Source: an uncultured Flavobacteriaceae bacterium
Lineage (GTDB): Bacteria; Bacteroidota; Bacteroidia; Flavobacteriales; Flavobacteriaceae
Assembly: GCA_947497245.1 (NCBI GenBank)
Contig: CANMFO010000001.1
Span: 248,001 to 312,000, forward strand
DNA: 64,000 bases
Reading direction: 5' to 3'
A model generated the notes under the pieces. The model had not been told where the DNA came from and searched no databases. It saw nothing but the letters and a program-made list of their open reading frames with translations. Position 1 is the stretch's first letter; every line of letters starts with the position of its first letter. Made by a program: the position numbers and the translations under genes. Of the stretch, positions 27,096 through 35,633 are shown in pieces.

Positions 27096-27600
27096 CGATT
27101 TCCAGATTAAGTTCTTCAAAATCTTCTATGTTGTCCTCCAAATATATCATAATGTGCTCCTCTTCCAACCCATGGTCAACAATGTCATTGATCTCCAGTT
27201 CGTCCACCGGTATCACTTCGGCAATTTCATAAGTGGAAAGCCCCAGTTCATAGCGCTCGAAATACGCATCGATATCGGAATTCGCCAAGTCTTCAAAAGT
27301 CGGCTCCTGTGTTCCCTGCCCATTTATGCCAAAAAAGAGCAACACGACCGCCGCCACTGCCGCCGCGGCAAAATAATACTTTCGATACCGGTTTAGGCGG
27401 ACTACCTTCGTTTCCCGAGCATCCAAGCTGCCCCGGATGTTATTGTGCAGACCGTCGAAATAGCCTTCCGGAACGGTGAAGCCCTCTTTCTTGGGAAAGG
27501 CAGGCCCCTCTTCGGACAGTTTATCCATCAACTTGGACGTGAAGTCCCCGAAGTACCCTTCCGGTGCCCTAAAACCATCTTTTTTGTCGAACTCTTCCAT
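27088..27600 (-). CDS. Single-pass membrane anti-sigma factor candidate
   Basis: A 170-residue protein with two related N-terminal segments, DGFRAPEGYFGDF and EGFTVPEGYFDGL, one transmembrane helix (about 75-92, YYFAAAAVAAVVLLFFGI) and an acidic C-terminal half ending EDFEELNLEIDE. Small one-helix proteins directly after an ECF sigma gene usually are its anti-sigma factor, although no zinc-binding ZAS motif is present. It begins 33 bp after the sigma gene and overlaps the next gene by 8 bp. Role is inferred from position and topology. Confidence 0.72.
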   Translation of the reverse strand: MEEFDKKDGFRAPEGYFGDFTSKLMDKLSEEGPAFPKKEGFTVPEGYFDGLHNNIRGSLDARETKVVRLNRYRKYYFAAAAVAAVVLLFFGINGQGTQEPTFEDLANSDIDAYFERYELGLSTYEIAEVIPVDELEINDIVDHGLEEEHIMIYLEDNIEDFEELNLEIDE

Positions 27601-27633
27601 TGTCTAGGTTTGACGGTGTACCATCAAAAAGGT

Positions 27634-28176
27634 TTATTCCTGCCTAAGGTACGCTTCAATTTTTTTTGATGCCAAATGGTAGGAGGCCTTGAGCCCGCCC
27701 ACCGAGGTTTCCAGAATTTCGGAAATCTCCTCATACTTCAGTTCCTCAAAATACTTCATATTGAAGATCAATTTCTGTTTTTCGGGCAGTGTGGCAATCG
27801 CTTTCTGCAATTTCAGTTGAATGGCATCTCCTTCAAAATACACATCGGCCTGTAAACTCTCGACCATTCTATCCTGGAGCGCGCCATCACTAAGGCCCAA
27901 CCGCTTGGATTTGGTCCTCAAAAAACTCAATGCCTCATTTGTCGCAATTCGGTACATCCATGAATACAATTTGCTATCTCCCTTAAATCCATCGATGTTC
28001 TTAAAAACCTTGATAAAGGCATTCTGTAACACATCGTCCGCATCGTCGTGATCTAGGACAATTCTTCGGATATGCCAATACAGGCGCTGCTTGTAGGTAT
28101 TGACCAACAGCTCGAACGCTTTGGATCGGGAATCCGGTTCCTTCAATTGTTGCACTAAAGTTTCCTCTGTCAGCAA
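27634..28176 (-). CDS. ECF-type RNA polymerase sigma factor
   Basis: A 180-residue sigma-70 family member with region 2 (FELLVNTYKQRLYWHIRRIV, DADDVLQNAFIKVFKNI, YSWMYRIATNEALSFLR) and region 4 (LPEKQKLIFNMKYFEELKYEEISEILETSVGGLKASYHLA). The start appears to be TTG at 28176 (read as Met-Leu-Thr-Glu-Glu); no ATG occurs in frame between there and the upstream stop near 28225. It heads a cassette with an anti-sigma-like membrane protein and a periplasmic helical protein, an envelope-stress arrangement. Target promoters cannot be assigned. Confidence 0.9.
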   Translation of the reverse strand: MLTEETLVQQLKEPDSRSKAFELLVNTYKQRLYWHIRRIVLDHDDADDVLQNAFIKVFKNIDGFKGDSKLYSWMYRIATNEALSFLRTKSKRLGLSDGALQDRMVESLQADVYFEGDAIQLKLQKAIATLPEKQKLIFNMKYFEELKYEEISEILETSVGGLKASYHLASKKIEAYLRQE

Positions 28177-28256
28177 TAGATCTGGACTTAAGTTCCTTAT
28201 AGGACGCCAAAAAGGCCAAAGGGTTTAGTTGGGAGGAAAAGAAGGGCGTTCCTTGC

Positions 28257-30080
28257 TCAACCTAGGGATTGCATCTCCACCAATTTTCTATATACCCCGT
28301 TTTTGGCTAAAAGTTCTTGGTGCGATCCCTGCTCGACAATCTCCCCTTTTTGGAGCACCACGATGTTGTTTGCGTTTTGGATAGTGGACAAGCGGTGCGC
28401 AATGACGATGGAGGTCCGGTTGCGCATCATTTTCTCCAGTGCATCCTGCACCAAGCGCTCACTTTCGGTATCCAAGGCTGAAGTGGCCTCATCGAGAATC
28501 ATGATGGGCGGGTTCTTCAGTACCGCCCTTGCTATGGACAGGCGCTGTTTTTGCCCTCCGCTCAATTTGTTGCCGCTGTCCCCAATGTTGGTATCATATC
28601 CGTGGGGCAGTTCCGAAATGAACCCATGGGCGTTGGCGATCTTGGCCGCTTCGATGATCTCGGCCTCAGTGGCACCTTCCTTGCCCAGGCCAATATTGTT
28701 CCTGACCGTATCGTTAAAGAGAATGGAGTCCTGGGTAACCAGTCCCAAGAGGCCTCGAAGCGACTTTTTGGCCATATCTTTGATATTGACCCCATCGATG
28801 GCAATGGTTCCCTCATGGACGTCATAAAAGCGGGTCATCAGATTGGCGATGGTGCTCTTCCCACTCCCGGACTGTCCCACCAAGGCCACGGTATCCCCTT
28901 TGGGCACTTTTAGGTCAAAGTTTTTCAGTACCGGTTCATCTTCATATTTAAAAGAGATGTTCTCCAACGCTATTCCCGTATCGAAGCTCGATTTGATCGT
29001 CGCGTTCGCTTTTTCCCTGATGGGGTTTTCGGTCTCCAAAATTTCAAGCACCCGCTCCGCCGCCGCATTTCCCTTCTTGACACCGTATGAAGCCTTACTG
29101 ATCGATTTGGCCGGGGTAAGAATGTTGTAGGCCAGGCCCATATAGGCAATGAATGACGAGGCATCCAGGGTTTTGTCGACCAAAACCATTCTACCACCAA
29201 ACCACAATAGCACCCCGATGACCAAAATGCCTAAAAACTCCCCGGTAGGGGAGGCCAGGTTTTGCCGATTCAGCAAAGCGTTCGAAAAATTGAAAAACCG
29301 TCTGGTCGAATCAGCGAAGGTTTTGTAAAACCTGGATTCCGAATTAAAGGCCTTGATTACCCGCAGACCGCCCAGGGTCTCTTCCACGATGGACAGGAAC
29401 TGCCCCTGTTCTTTCTGTACATTGTCGGATTGCTTTTTGAGCGATTTCCCGATCCTTGAAATGATCGCACCGGCAATGGGGATGAATATAAAGACGAACA
29501 GGGTAAGCTTGGCGCTTATGCCGAACATGATCAGGATGGTGAACAAAATGGTCAGGGGTTCGCGTACGATCAGTTCCAAAATGGAGAGAAAGGAATGTTG
29601 AATTTCCAGCACGTCGGAAGTGATCCGCGCTATCACATCCCCCTTTCGCTTTTCGGAGTAAAAGGAAATCGGGAGATCCGTGATTTTTTGGTACATGGCA
29701 TTGCGAATATCCTTCAAAACCCCATTTCTAAGAAAAGTAATGAAGTACATGGCCAGATAGTTGAACAGGTTCTTTAGAAGAAACAGCACCAGTACCAGTC
29801 CGATAACCAGCACCAATCCTTTCATTTCATCATCCCCGGAATATTGCGTGACCCTATAGTTCATGTATTCCTGAAGGTAGTCCTTGATATGTCGGAGGCC
29901 GGTGTAGACCGGTTCTACATGCACTTTATTGCCCTTATCGAACAACACGTCCAACATCGGGATCAGGGCCGCAAAGGAAAGTGCACTGAACAGCGCGTAG
30001 AGAACATTGAAGAAGATATTGAGATAACCGTACCTGGTATAGGGCTTTGCAAAGCGAAGGATTTTTTTAAAATACTCCAT
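28257..30080 (-). CDS. ABC transporter, fused permease and ATPase (MsbA-like)
   Basis: A 607-residue half-transporter with six N-terminal membrane helices (about 20-320) and a C-terminal nucleotide-binding domain. Walker A is GQSGSGKSTIANL, the Q-loop segment is GLVTQDSILF, the signature is LSGGQKQRLSIARAV and Walker B is IMILDEATSALD, followed by the H-loop VIAHRLSTI. It would act as a homodimer in the inner membrane. The family includes lipid A flippases and drug exporters; the substrate is not shown. Its ATG overlaps the stop of the phosphohexomutase gene by one base (TAATG), so the two are coupled. Confidence 0.9.
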   Translation of the reverse strand: MEYFKKILRFAKPYTRYGYLNIFFNVLYALFSALSFAALIPMLDVLFDKGNKVHVEPVYTGLRHIKDYLQEYMNYRVTQYSGDDEMKGLVLVIGLVLVLFLLKNLFNYLAMYFITFLRNGVLKDIRNAMYQKITDLPISFYSEKRKGDVIARITSDVLEIQHSFLSILELIVREPLTILFTILIMFGISAKLTLFVFIFIPIAGAIISRIGKSLKKQSDNVQKEQGQFLSIVEETLGGLRVIKAFNSESRFYKTFADSTRRFFNFSNALLNRQNLASPTGEFLGILVIGVLLWFGGRMVLVDKTLDASSFIAYMGLAYNILTPAKSISKASYGVKKGNAAAERVLEILETENPIREKANATIKSSFDTGIALENISFKYEDEPVLKNFDLKVPKGDTVALVGQSGSGKSTIANLMTRFYDVHEGTIAIDGVNIKDMAKKSLRGLLGLVTQDSILFNDTVRNNIGLGKEGATEAEIIEAAKIANAHGFISELPHGYDTNIGDSGNKLSGGQKQRLSIARAVLKNPPIMILDEATSALDTESERLVQDALEKMMRNRTSIVIAHRLSTIQNANNIVVLQKGEIVEQGSHQELLAKNGVYRKLVEMQSLG

Positions 30081-31789
30081 TAATCGAGTTTGAGTTCCTT
30101 GAGGATACGGGCTAATTTGGCATCCAGTTGGGCTTCCACTTTTTTGAAGTCCGAGGCGTTTTCCAAGGTCGTATTGGTGCTAAAGTAAAATTTTATCTTG
30201 GGTTCGGTTCCACTGGGCCGAGCCGCCATACGGGTGCCATCTTCGGTGGTGTAGATCAATACGTTCGATTTTGGAATGGAGATCGTACGGACCTCCCCGG
30301 TGGCCTGGTTTCGCGATGTGGAGGTGTTGTAGTCGTCTATGACGATTACCTTGGAACCATCGATTTCCGCAACTGGATTTTCCTTGAAATCGATCATCAT
30401 CTGCTCTATTTCCTCGGCCCCTGACATCCCCTTTTTGGTAAGGGACACCAATTTCTCCCTATAAAAGCCGTACTCGACATAACATTGGATCAAATCCTCG
30501 TAGAAGGAACTGCCGCTGGCTTTTGCGTTCGCGGCAATCTCACAGGCCAGCAGGGTAGCGGTCACGGCGTCCTTGTCGCGCACGAAGTCGCCCACCATAT
30601 AGCCGAAACTCTCTTCGCCCCCGCCAACAAAGTACTGTTCCGGGAAATCCTTGATCATCTTGGCGATCCATTTAAACCCGGTCAACGCGGTTTTGCATTC
30701 CACTTCGTATGCTGTTGCCAAGGCATTCATCATGGGCGTCGAAACGATTGTTGAAGCAATGAATTCCTTGCCGGAAAACCCTTTTGACCTACGTTGCTCC
30801 AAAAGAAACTTCGTCATCAAGATCATGGTCTGGTTGCCATTGAGCAGCTCGATCGTTCCCTCCAAATTTCGAACGGCGATACCCAGGCGATCGCTGTCGG
30901 GGTCGGTGCCCACCACCATATCCGCCCCGATTTCCTCTGCTTTGGCAATGGCGATGGACAAAGCCTCTGGTTCTTCGGGATTGGGCGATTGCACGGTCGG
31001 AAAGTCACCGTCCGGTTTTGCCTGCTCTTCGATGATCGTCACATTTTGGTAGCCTGCACGTTTCAATACTTCCGGAATGGCCGTAATGGAGGTGCCGTGG
31101 AGAGAGGTAAAAACAATCTTGAAATCGTCCTTCCCTTTGGCGTTAAAATTGCCATTGGCCACGGAAGCATTGATGAACGCCTCATCTACCTGCTTGTCGA
31201 TACGCCGGATCAGGCTGTGATCCGCTCTAAAATTAATATCCTCAAAGGACAATTTGTTGATCTCAGAGATGATTTCCCCATCCTGGGGAGGAACAATTTG
31301 CCCCCCATCCGTCCAATAGACCTTATAGCCGTTGTATTCAGGGGGATTGTGGGAGGCGGTCAATACAATACCCGCATGGCAATCCAGAAAACGGACCGCG
31401 AACGAGAGCTCCGGGGTGGTACGAAGTTCTGAAAACAAGTATACTTTGATGCCATTTGCCGAAAAGACCTCAGCGACGGTCTGTGCCAAGGTATCGCTGT
31501 TGTGGCGACAGTCGTAAGCGATCACCACTTTAATATCCTTGCCCGCGTACACCTTGTTGAGGTAATTGCCCAGGCCTTGGGTGCTTTTGCCCAGGGTGTA
31601 TTTGTTTATTCGGTTCGTGCCCACGCCCATGATGCCCCGCATTCCGCCTGTCCCAAACTCCATATCCTTGTAGAACCGATCTTTTAGTTCCTCGGTATCG
31701 GTTTGGATCAGCGTTTCGATTTCCTTTTTGGTGTCCGCATCAAAAAAATCGGTCAGCCAACTTTTGGCAGTGTTTAATATGGCATCCAT
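30080..31789 (-). CDS. Phosphoglucomutase/phosphomannomutase family enzyme
   Basis: A 569-residue alpha-D-phosphohexomutase of the long PgcA-like type. GTGGMRGIMGVGTNR marks the N-terminus. The phosphoserine loop is IVLTASHNPPEYNGYKVYW, the metal loop is GTDPDSDRLGI, sugar specificity sits around GGGEESFGYMVGD, and the C-terminal phosphate-binding site is RPSGTEPKIKFY. It interconverts hexose 1- and 6-phosphates, most likely glucose, for nucleotide-sugar supply or glycogen metabolism. It ends by a one-base overlap with the ABC exporter gene. Confidence 0.92.
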   Translation of the reverse strand: MDAILNTAKSWLTDFFDADTKKEIETLIQTDTEELKDRFYKDMEFGTGGMRGIMGVGTNRINKYTLGKSTQGLGNYLNKVYAGKDIKVVIAYDCRHNSDTLAQTVAEVFSANGIKVYLFSELRTTPELSFAVRFLDCHAGIVLTASHNPPEYNGYKVYWTDGGQIVPPQDGEIISEINKLSFEDINFRADHSLIRRIDKQVDEAFINASVANGNFNAKGKDDFKIVFTSLHGTSITAIPEVLKRAGYQNVTIIEEQAKPDGDFPTVQSPNPEEPEALSIAIAKAEEIGADMVVGTDPDSDRLGIAVRNLEGTIELLNGNQTMILMTKFLLEQRRSKGFSGKEFIASTIVSTPMMNALATAYEVECKTALTGFKWIAKMIKDFPEQYFVGGGEESFGYMVGDFVRDKDAVTATLLACEIAANAKASGSSFYEDLIQCYVEYGFYREKLVSLTKKGMSGAEEIEQMMIDFKENPVAEIDGSKVIVIDDYNTSTSRNQATGEVRTISIPKSNVLIYTTEDGTRMAARPSGTEPKIKFYFSTNTTLENASDFKKVEAQLDAKLARILKELKLD

Positions 31790-31909
31790 GGTTACTGTTT
31801 AAGAACCCAAAATTACATTAGAAAATCGAAACATATATTAATTTGGTCAGTTTTCGGCCACCGGCCCCGGTATTTCACCCGTACCAACGGAAGTTGGCGA
31901 TCAAAAAAG

Positions 31910-32857
31910 TCAATCGTTCAATGTTTTTTCAATAGTATAGCGCGGTTCGTTCTTTCTTGAACGGATCATTATCTCTCCCAAAAACCCAGCTAAAAACAAC
32001 TGTGTTCCTATGATCATCGCCGTAAGCGCGATAAAAAATTGGGGGCGATCTGTAATCAATCTCCCTGTCGGATCAATGAAGAGCTTGTCGATTCCCAAGT
32101 ACAGTGAAAATCCAAATCCTATCATGAACATCATTACGCCGAGGGCTCCGAAAAGGTGCATGGGCCGTCTTCCAAATTTGGAGACGAACCAAATGGTGAT
32201 CAGGTCCAAAAAACCGTTGATAAATCTTTCCATTCCAAATTTTGTTTTACCGTATTTTCTGGCTTGGTGCAGCACTACCTTTTCCCCGATGTTCATGTAA
32301 CCCGCACTTTTGGCCAACACCGGGATATAGCGGTGCATTTCACCGGAAACCTCGATATTCTTTATTACCTCTTTGCGATAGGCTTTTAATCCACAGTTGA
32401 AATCGTGGAGTTTTACACCGGAGGTACGCCGTGCCGCCCAGTTGAAGAGTTTGGAGGGCATGTTTTTGAACAGGATCGAATCGTACCTTTTTTTCTTCCA
32501 CCCCGACACCAGGTCAAAATGTCCTTCGCTGACCATTCGGTACAGCTCAGGGATTTCTTCCGGATTGTCCTGTAGGTCGGCATCCATGGTAATGACCGCG
32601 TCGCCTTGTGCCATGTGGAAACCCGCATGCAGTGCCTGTGACTTTCCGAAATTCCGAAGAAAGCGGATGCCTTTCACGCAGGGGTTCTCCGAGCAGAGCG
32701 ATGCGATGACCTTCCATGACCCGTCGGTACTGCCATCGTCGATAAACAGGATTTCGTAGGAAAACCGATTGGACCGCATGACCTGTACGATCCAATCGTG
32801 TAGTTCTCTTAGTGATTCTTCCTCGTTGAGCAAGGGGATTACAATGGATAGGTTCAT
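31910..32857 (-). CDS. Family 2 glycosyltransferase, polyprenyl-phosphate type
   Basis: A 315-residue membrane enzyme. The open frame begins with TTG at 32860 followed by ATG; I prefer ATG 32857 (MNLSIVIPLLNEEESL). The GT-A domain has IDDGSTDGSW, TMDADLQDNPEEIPE with the nucleotide-metal Asp pair, and HDFNCGLKAYRKEV. Two C-terminal transmembrane helices (about 225-250 and 265-295) are typical of DPM1/GtrB/ArnC-like enzymes that load a sugar on undecaprenyl phosphate. The sugar is not known. It is in the same orientation as the upstream DUF4199 gene, 271 bp away. Confidence 0.88.
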   Translation of the reverse strand: MNLSIVIPLLNEEESLRELHDWIVQVMRSNRFSYEILFIDDGSTDGSWKVIASLCSENPCVKGIRFLRNFGKSQALHAGFHMAQGDAVITMDADLQDNPEEIPELYRMVSEGHFDLVSGWKKKRYDSILFKNMPSKLFNWAARRTSGVKLHDFNCGLKAYRKEVIKNIEVSGEMHRYIPVLAKSAGYMNIGEKVVLHQARKYGKTKFGMERFINGFLDLITIWFVSKFGRRPMHLFGALGVMMFMIGFGFSLYLGIDKLFIDPTGRLITDRPQFFIALTAMIIGTQLFLAGFLGEIMIRSRKNEPRYTIEKTLND

Positions 32858-33128
32858 CAAGTACTTCTGAAATAAGCATCAGAATTGGGCGGTGCCAACT
32901 GAAAGGTTCGTTTTGCAGATGCCATCCAACGGAAAGACACTGTTTTCCCTTGGATGAAAATCTATTCAAAAATACAACTTTGAACTTAATGTACCGCTAC
33001 AGCGGAAAATTCCCTACCACAGGCCAATACTCTTTTCGCCATTCGCCCCATACACCATACCCGCTCAAAAAGAGCATAAAGCGTGCTGCATGGGACGATG
33101 GGATGCCACCTTAACTTTGCCAGGGATT

Positions 33129-33650
33129 CTAGTAAGCGGGCTTTTGCTTTTTCATGATCAAACCTCCCACAAATCCGATGATCAGGCCCAGAACGATGTT
33201 CATGATGATGATTACGGGATAACTGAGCCAAGCGAATTTCTTTTGCATCTCGATCCCCTGATCCATTTGCTCTTCCGTAAGCTGTGGATTATCGGCCATG
33301 GCCTTTTCTTTTCCAATTTCGTACATCGTATCCATATAATCGGGTTCGATCACATTGGAAAGGAGGGCAAAATAGATCAGTCCGATAATACCGGCTATAA
33401 GTGCCGTCCCAGTGCCTATCTTGAGAGCCTCCGATATAGTTAGAAACCCATTATTGGCCTTTCTGAACTGGAATATCGCCAACATTATGGCTGCTATCAT
33501 TAACACGATTTGGGTGCCCTGAATAGCAAAGCCTTGTTCATAATGCATGTCCAAAGAAAAGAGCATGACTCCGAAAATTACGCTCACAAGACCCAGTAGG
33601 AGTCCAAAATTTAATGCAAATTTTCCCGTTTTTGGTGTATTTTCTTCCAT
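33129..33650 (-). CDS. DUF4199 membrane protein
   Basis: A 173-residue protein with four predicted transmembrane helices: LNFGLLLGLVSVIFGVMLF, IVLMIAAIMLAIFQF, ALIAGIIGLIYFALL and VIIIMNIVLGLIIGFVGGLI. An acidic/Lys-rich loop with EIGKEKAMADNPQLTEEQMDQG lies between helices 3 and 4. Matches by eye the DUF4199 family, which in Flavobacteriia often precedes a family 2 glycosyltransferase, as here. Function unknown. The 271-bp region downstream contains no further gene that I can support, only a minus-strand TATTTTTG -7-like box at 32967-32974. Confidence 0.82.
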   Translation of the reverse strand: MEENTPKTGKFALNFGLLLGLVSVIFGVMLFSLDMHYEQGFAIQGTQIVLMIAAIMLAIFQFRKANNGFLTISEALKIGTGTALIAGIIGLIYFALLSNVIEPDYMDTMYEIGKEKAMADNPQLTEEQMDQGIEMQKKFAWLSYPVIIIMNIVLGLIIGFVGGLIMKKQKPAY

Positions 33651-33750
33651 TGTGTAAAATTTTTAGGTTGTTTAAAGTGTTAGTTGTTCTTGGACGCCTT
33701 TTGTTACATCTAAAGGTACAATAATTTGTTTCGTTTTTTTATGGATTAAA

Positions 33751-33781
33751 ATTGCGGGTTTCTGAAAATTGGTTAAATTTG
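33751..33781 (+). promoter_or_regulatory. Promoter of rpmE2
   Basis: A -7 element TAAATTTG (33774-33781) follows ATTG (33751-33754, three of four matches to the -33 TTTG) with the canonical 19-base spacer. The start codon is 36 bp downstream. Confidence 0.6.
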
Positions 33782-33817
33782 CAGCCTGAAATTGAGCAGA
33801 AACAACTCTTATTAGCG

Positions 33818-34129
33818 ATGAAGAAAGACATACACCCAGAAAATTATAGATTGGTGGCATTCAAAGACATGTCCAACGACGATGTCTTCCTTACCAAGTC
33901 CACAGCGGAAACCAAGGAAACCCTCTCAGTGGATGGTGTGGAGTATCCATTGGTGAAGTTGGAGATTTCAAGAACATCGCATCCTTTCTATACCGGAAAG
34001 GCCAAGTTTTTGGATACTGCAGGTCGAATAGATAAGTTCAAGAGCAAATACGACAAATTCAAAAAGGCAGCCCCGGTTGCTGAAAAGGCAGAAGCCCCAA
34101 AGGTAGAGGCGAAGCAGGAAGAAGAATAA
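33818..34129 (+). CDS. rpmE2: Ribosomal protein bL31, type B
   Basis: A 103-residue large-subunit ribosomal protein. ATG 33818 gives [19 protein letters not shown], the conserved start; the open frame extends upstream to 33752 through the promoter and is rejected. The zinc-binding CxxC of the A-type is missing, making this the zinc-independent B-type, and [24 protein letters not shown] is the family signature. A low-complexity Ala/Glu/Lys tail of about 20 residues ends the protein. Single-gene unit, with promoter before and strong terminator after. Confidence 0.95.
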   Translation: MKKDIHPENYRLVAFKDMSNDDVFLTKSTAETKETLSVDGVEYPLVKLEISRTSHPFYTGKAKFLDTAGRIDKFKSKYDKFKKAAPVAEKAEAPKVEAKQEEE

Positions 34130-34152
34130 ACTCCACCACATAGGAATAATGG

Positions 34153-34182
34153 GCCCCCGAATCGTTTCGGGGGCTTTTTTTT
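34153..34182 (+). terminator. Rho-independent terminator of rpmE2
   Basis: GCCCCCGAA (34153-34161) pairs with TTCGGGGGC (34166-34174) around a 4-base loop, followed by eight T residues (34175-34182). Confidence 0.9.
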
Positions 34183-34322
34183 GTCTCCGTCCTTTATTGT
34201 CTGTCCAGGGCGCGATCGGTTCGCCCAAAAAGCGGACATTGCCCTAGGGAATGTACCCATTAATCGAAATTGGGAATAGTTGTCCTTCCAGAATCCCTAT
34301 TTTTGTCCTAAATATCCAGACC

Positions 34323-35498
34323 ATGAACTATATTCTTTTCGATGGGACCGTCAGGAACAACCTACTGCCGTTTACCTTTACCCGACCCGTAGCGGATATT
34401 CGAGTGGGGATCATGACCATTCGAGAGAAGTGGGAAAGGTATCTTGGAAGCACCACGACCACGATCACAGAGGACTATCTTTCGGACAAATTCCCCATGG
34501 TGGAGATGGAGGAAAATGTGCTTATCAACGCCTCTTACCTTCCCAATGGGTCCTTGGTGGACATGGTTGTGAAACTCAGGGAGAACGAGGCGATCTTTAA
34601 AGGAGAGGAGGTCATTGCCTTTTATTCAAAAGGGACCCAGGAAGAAGTTGATTTTTCGAGCTACCGGCAAATTGAGTTTAATGATGGGGTGCTCCAAATC
34701 GTGAATACCTGGGATATTTTTTCCAAGAACGGGGAGGCGCTCCAGGCCGACTTCGACTTTCTTACCGCCGGAAGGAAAAGTGCTCCAATCTCTGGTACCA
34801 ACCATTTGATACATCCGGAAAACATATTTTTGGAAGAAGGGGCAAGCGTGGAATACAGTGTGCTCAACGCTACCGAGGGACCCATCTATTTGGGCAAGGA
34901 TTCACAGGTATGGGAGGGCAATCTAATTCGAGGGGCGTTCGCCCTTTGTGATAATGCCGTGGTAAAGATGGGGGCCAAGGTCTATGGGGCCACCACCATC
35001 GGCCCATATGGAAAAGTTTGCGGGGAGATCAGCAATTCGGTAATTTTTGGATATTCCAGCAAAGGACATGAAGGCTACCTGGGAAATGCCGTACTGGGCG
35101 AGTGGTGCAATATTGGGGCAGATTCGAACAATTCCAACCTTAAGAACAACTATGCCAAGGTCCGTATGTGGAATTACGGATCGGAGAGTTTCGAGCAAAC
35201 CGGACTCCAGTTTTGTGGTTTGATGATGGGGGACCACAGCAAAACGGCCATTAACACGATGTTCAACACCGGTACGGTCATCGGGGTGAACTGCAATATT
35301 TACGTACCCGGTTTCCCGAGGAATTTTGTGCCCAGTTTTAGTTGGGGAGGGGCGTCGGGCTTTTCCACATATACCACTTCAAAGGCCTTTGAGGCCGCCG
35401 AGGTGATGATGGCCCGCAGGGGAGTGGTGTTCGATGAAACGGAGGCCAAGATCTTGGAACACGTTTTCGAGCAGACCAAAAAGTGGCGGAATTACTGA
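34323..35498 (+). CDS. GlmU-like putative sugar nucleotidyltransferase
   Basis: A 391-residue protein; start chosen at MNYILFDGTVRNNLLPFTF (ATG 34323), since upstream codons run through the intergenic region. A TATTTTTG -7-like box lies at 34298-34305. The N-terminal domain resembles a degenerate nucleotidyltransferase, lacking the usual LAAGxGTRM loop. From about residue 190 a left-handed beta-helix begins (GPIYLGKDSQVWEGNLIRGAF, GAKVYGATTIGPYGKVCGEI, LGEWCNIGADSNNSNLKNNY), as in hexapeptide acyltransferases. The family is usually annotated GlmU-like in Flavobacteriia. True reaction uncertain. Confidence 0.8.
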   Translation: MNYILFDGTVRNNLLPFTFTRPVADIRVGIMTIREKWERYLGSTTTTITEDYLSDKFPMVEMEENVLINASYLPNGSLVDMVVKLRENEAIFKGEEVIAFYSKGTQEEVDFSSYRQIEFNDGVLQIVNTWDIFSKNGEALQADFDFLTAGRKSAPISGTNHLIHPENIFLEEGASVEYSVLNATEGPIYLGKDSQVWEGNLIRGAFALCDNAVVKMGAKVYGATTIGPYGKVCGEISNSVIFGYSSKGHEGYLGNAVLGEWCNIGADSNNSNLKNNYAKVRMWNYGSESFEQTGLQFCGLMMGDHSKTAINTMFNTGTVIGVNCNIYVPGFPRNFVPSFSWGGASGFSTYTTSKAFEAAEVMMARRGVVFDETEAKILEHVFEQTKKWRNY

Positions 35499-35600
35499 AA
35501 GCGGGGACCCAGGGCCCAGCTTTCGACCCCAAAAGACAAGGGTATCCATAACCCTTTAATTGCCCACCACCCCCGTACATGTCCAGAATCTATTTTTGAG

Positions 35601-35608
35601 TATATTTG
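35601..35608 (+). promoter_or_regulatory. -7 element of mtaB
   Basis: TATATTTG matches TAnnTTTG and lies 25 bp before the ATG. A second TATTTTTG sits just upstream at 35591-35598. No clear -33 TTTG is seen at 19 bases from either. Confidence 0.45.
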
Positions 35609-35633
35609 CAGTCCTAAAATCCACACCGGCACA

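Noticed and set aside
32861-33128. Small minus-strand frame (32986-33231) between GT2 and DUF4199 genes
   Set aside because: It overlaps the DUF4199 end out of frame and has no recognisable protein pattern.
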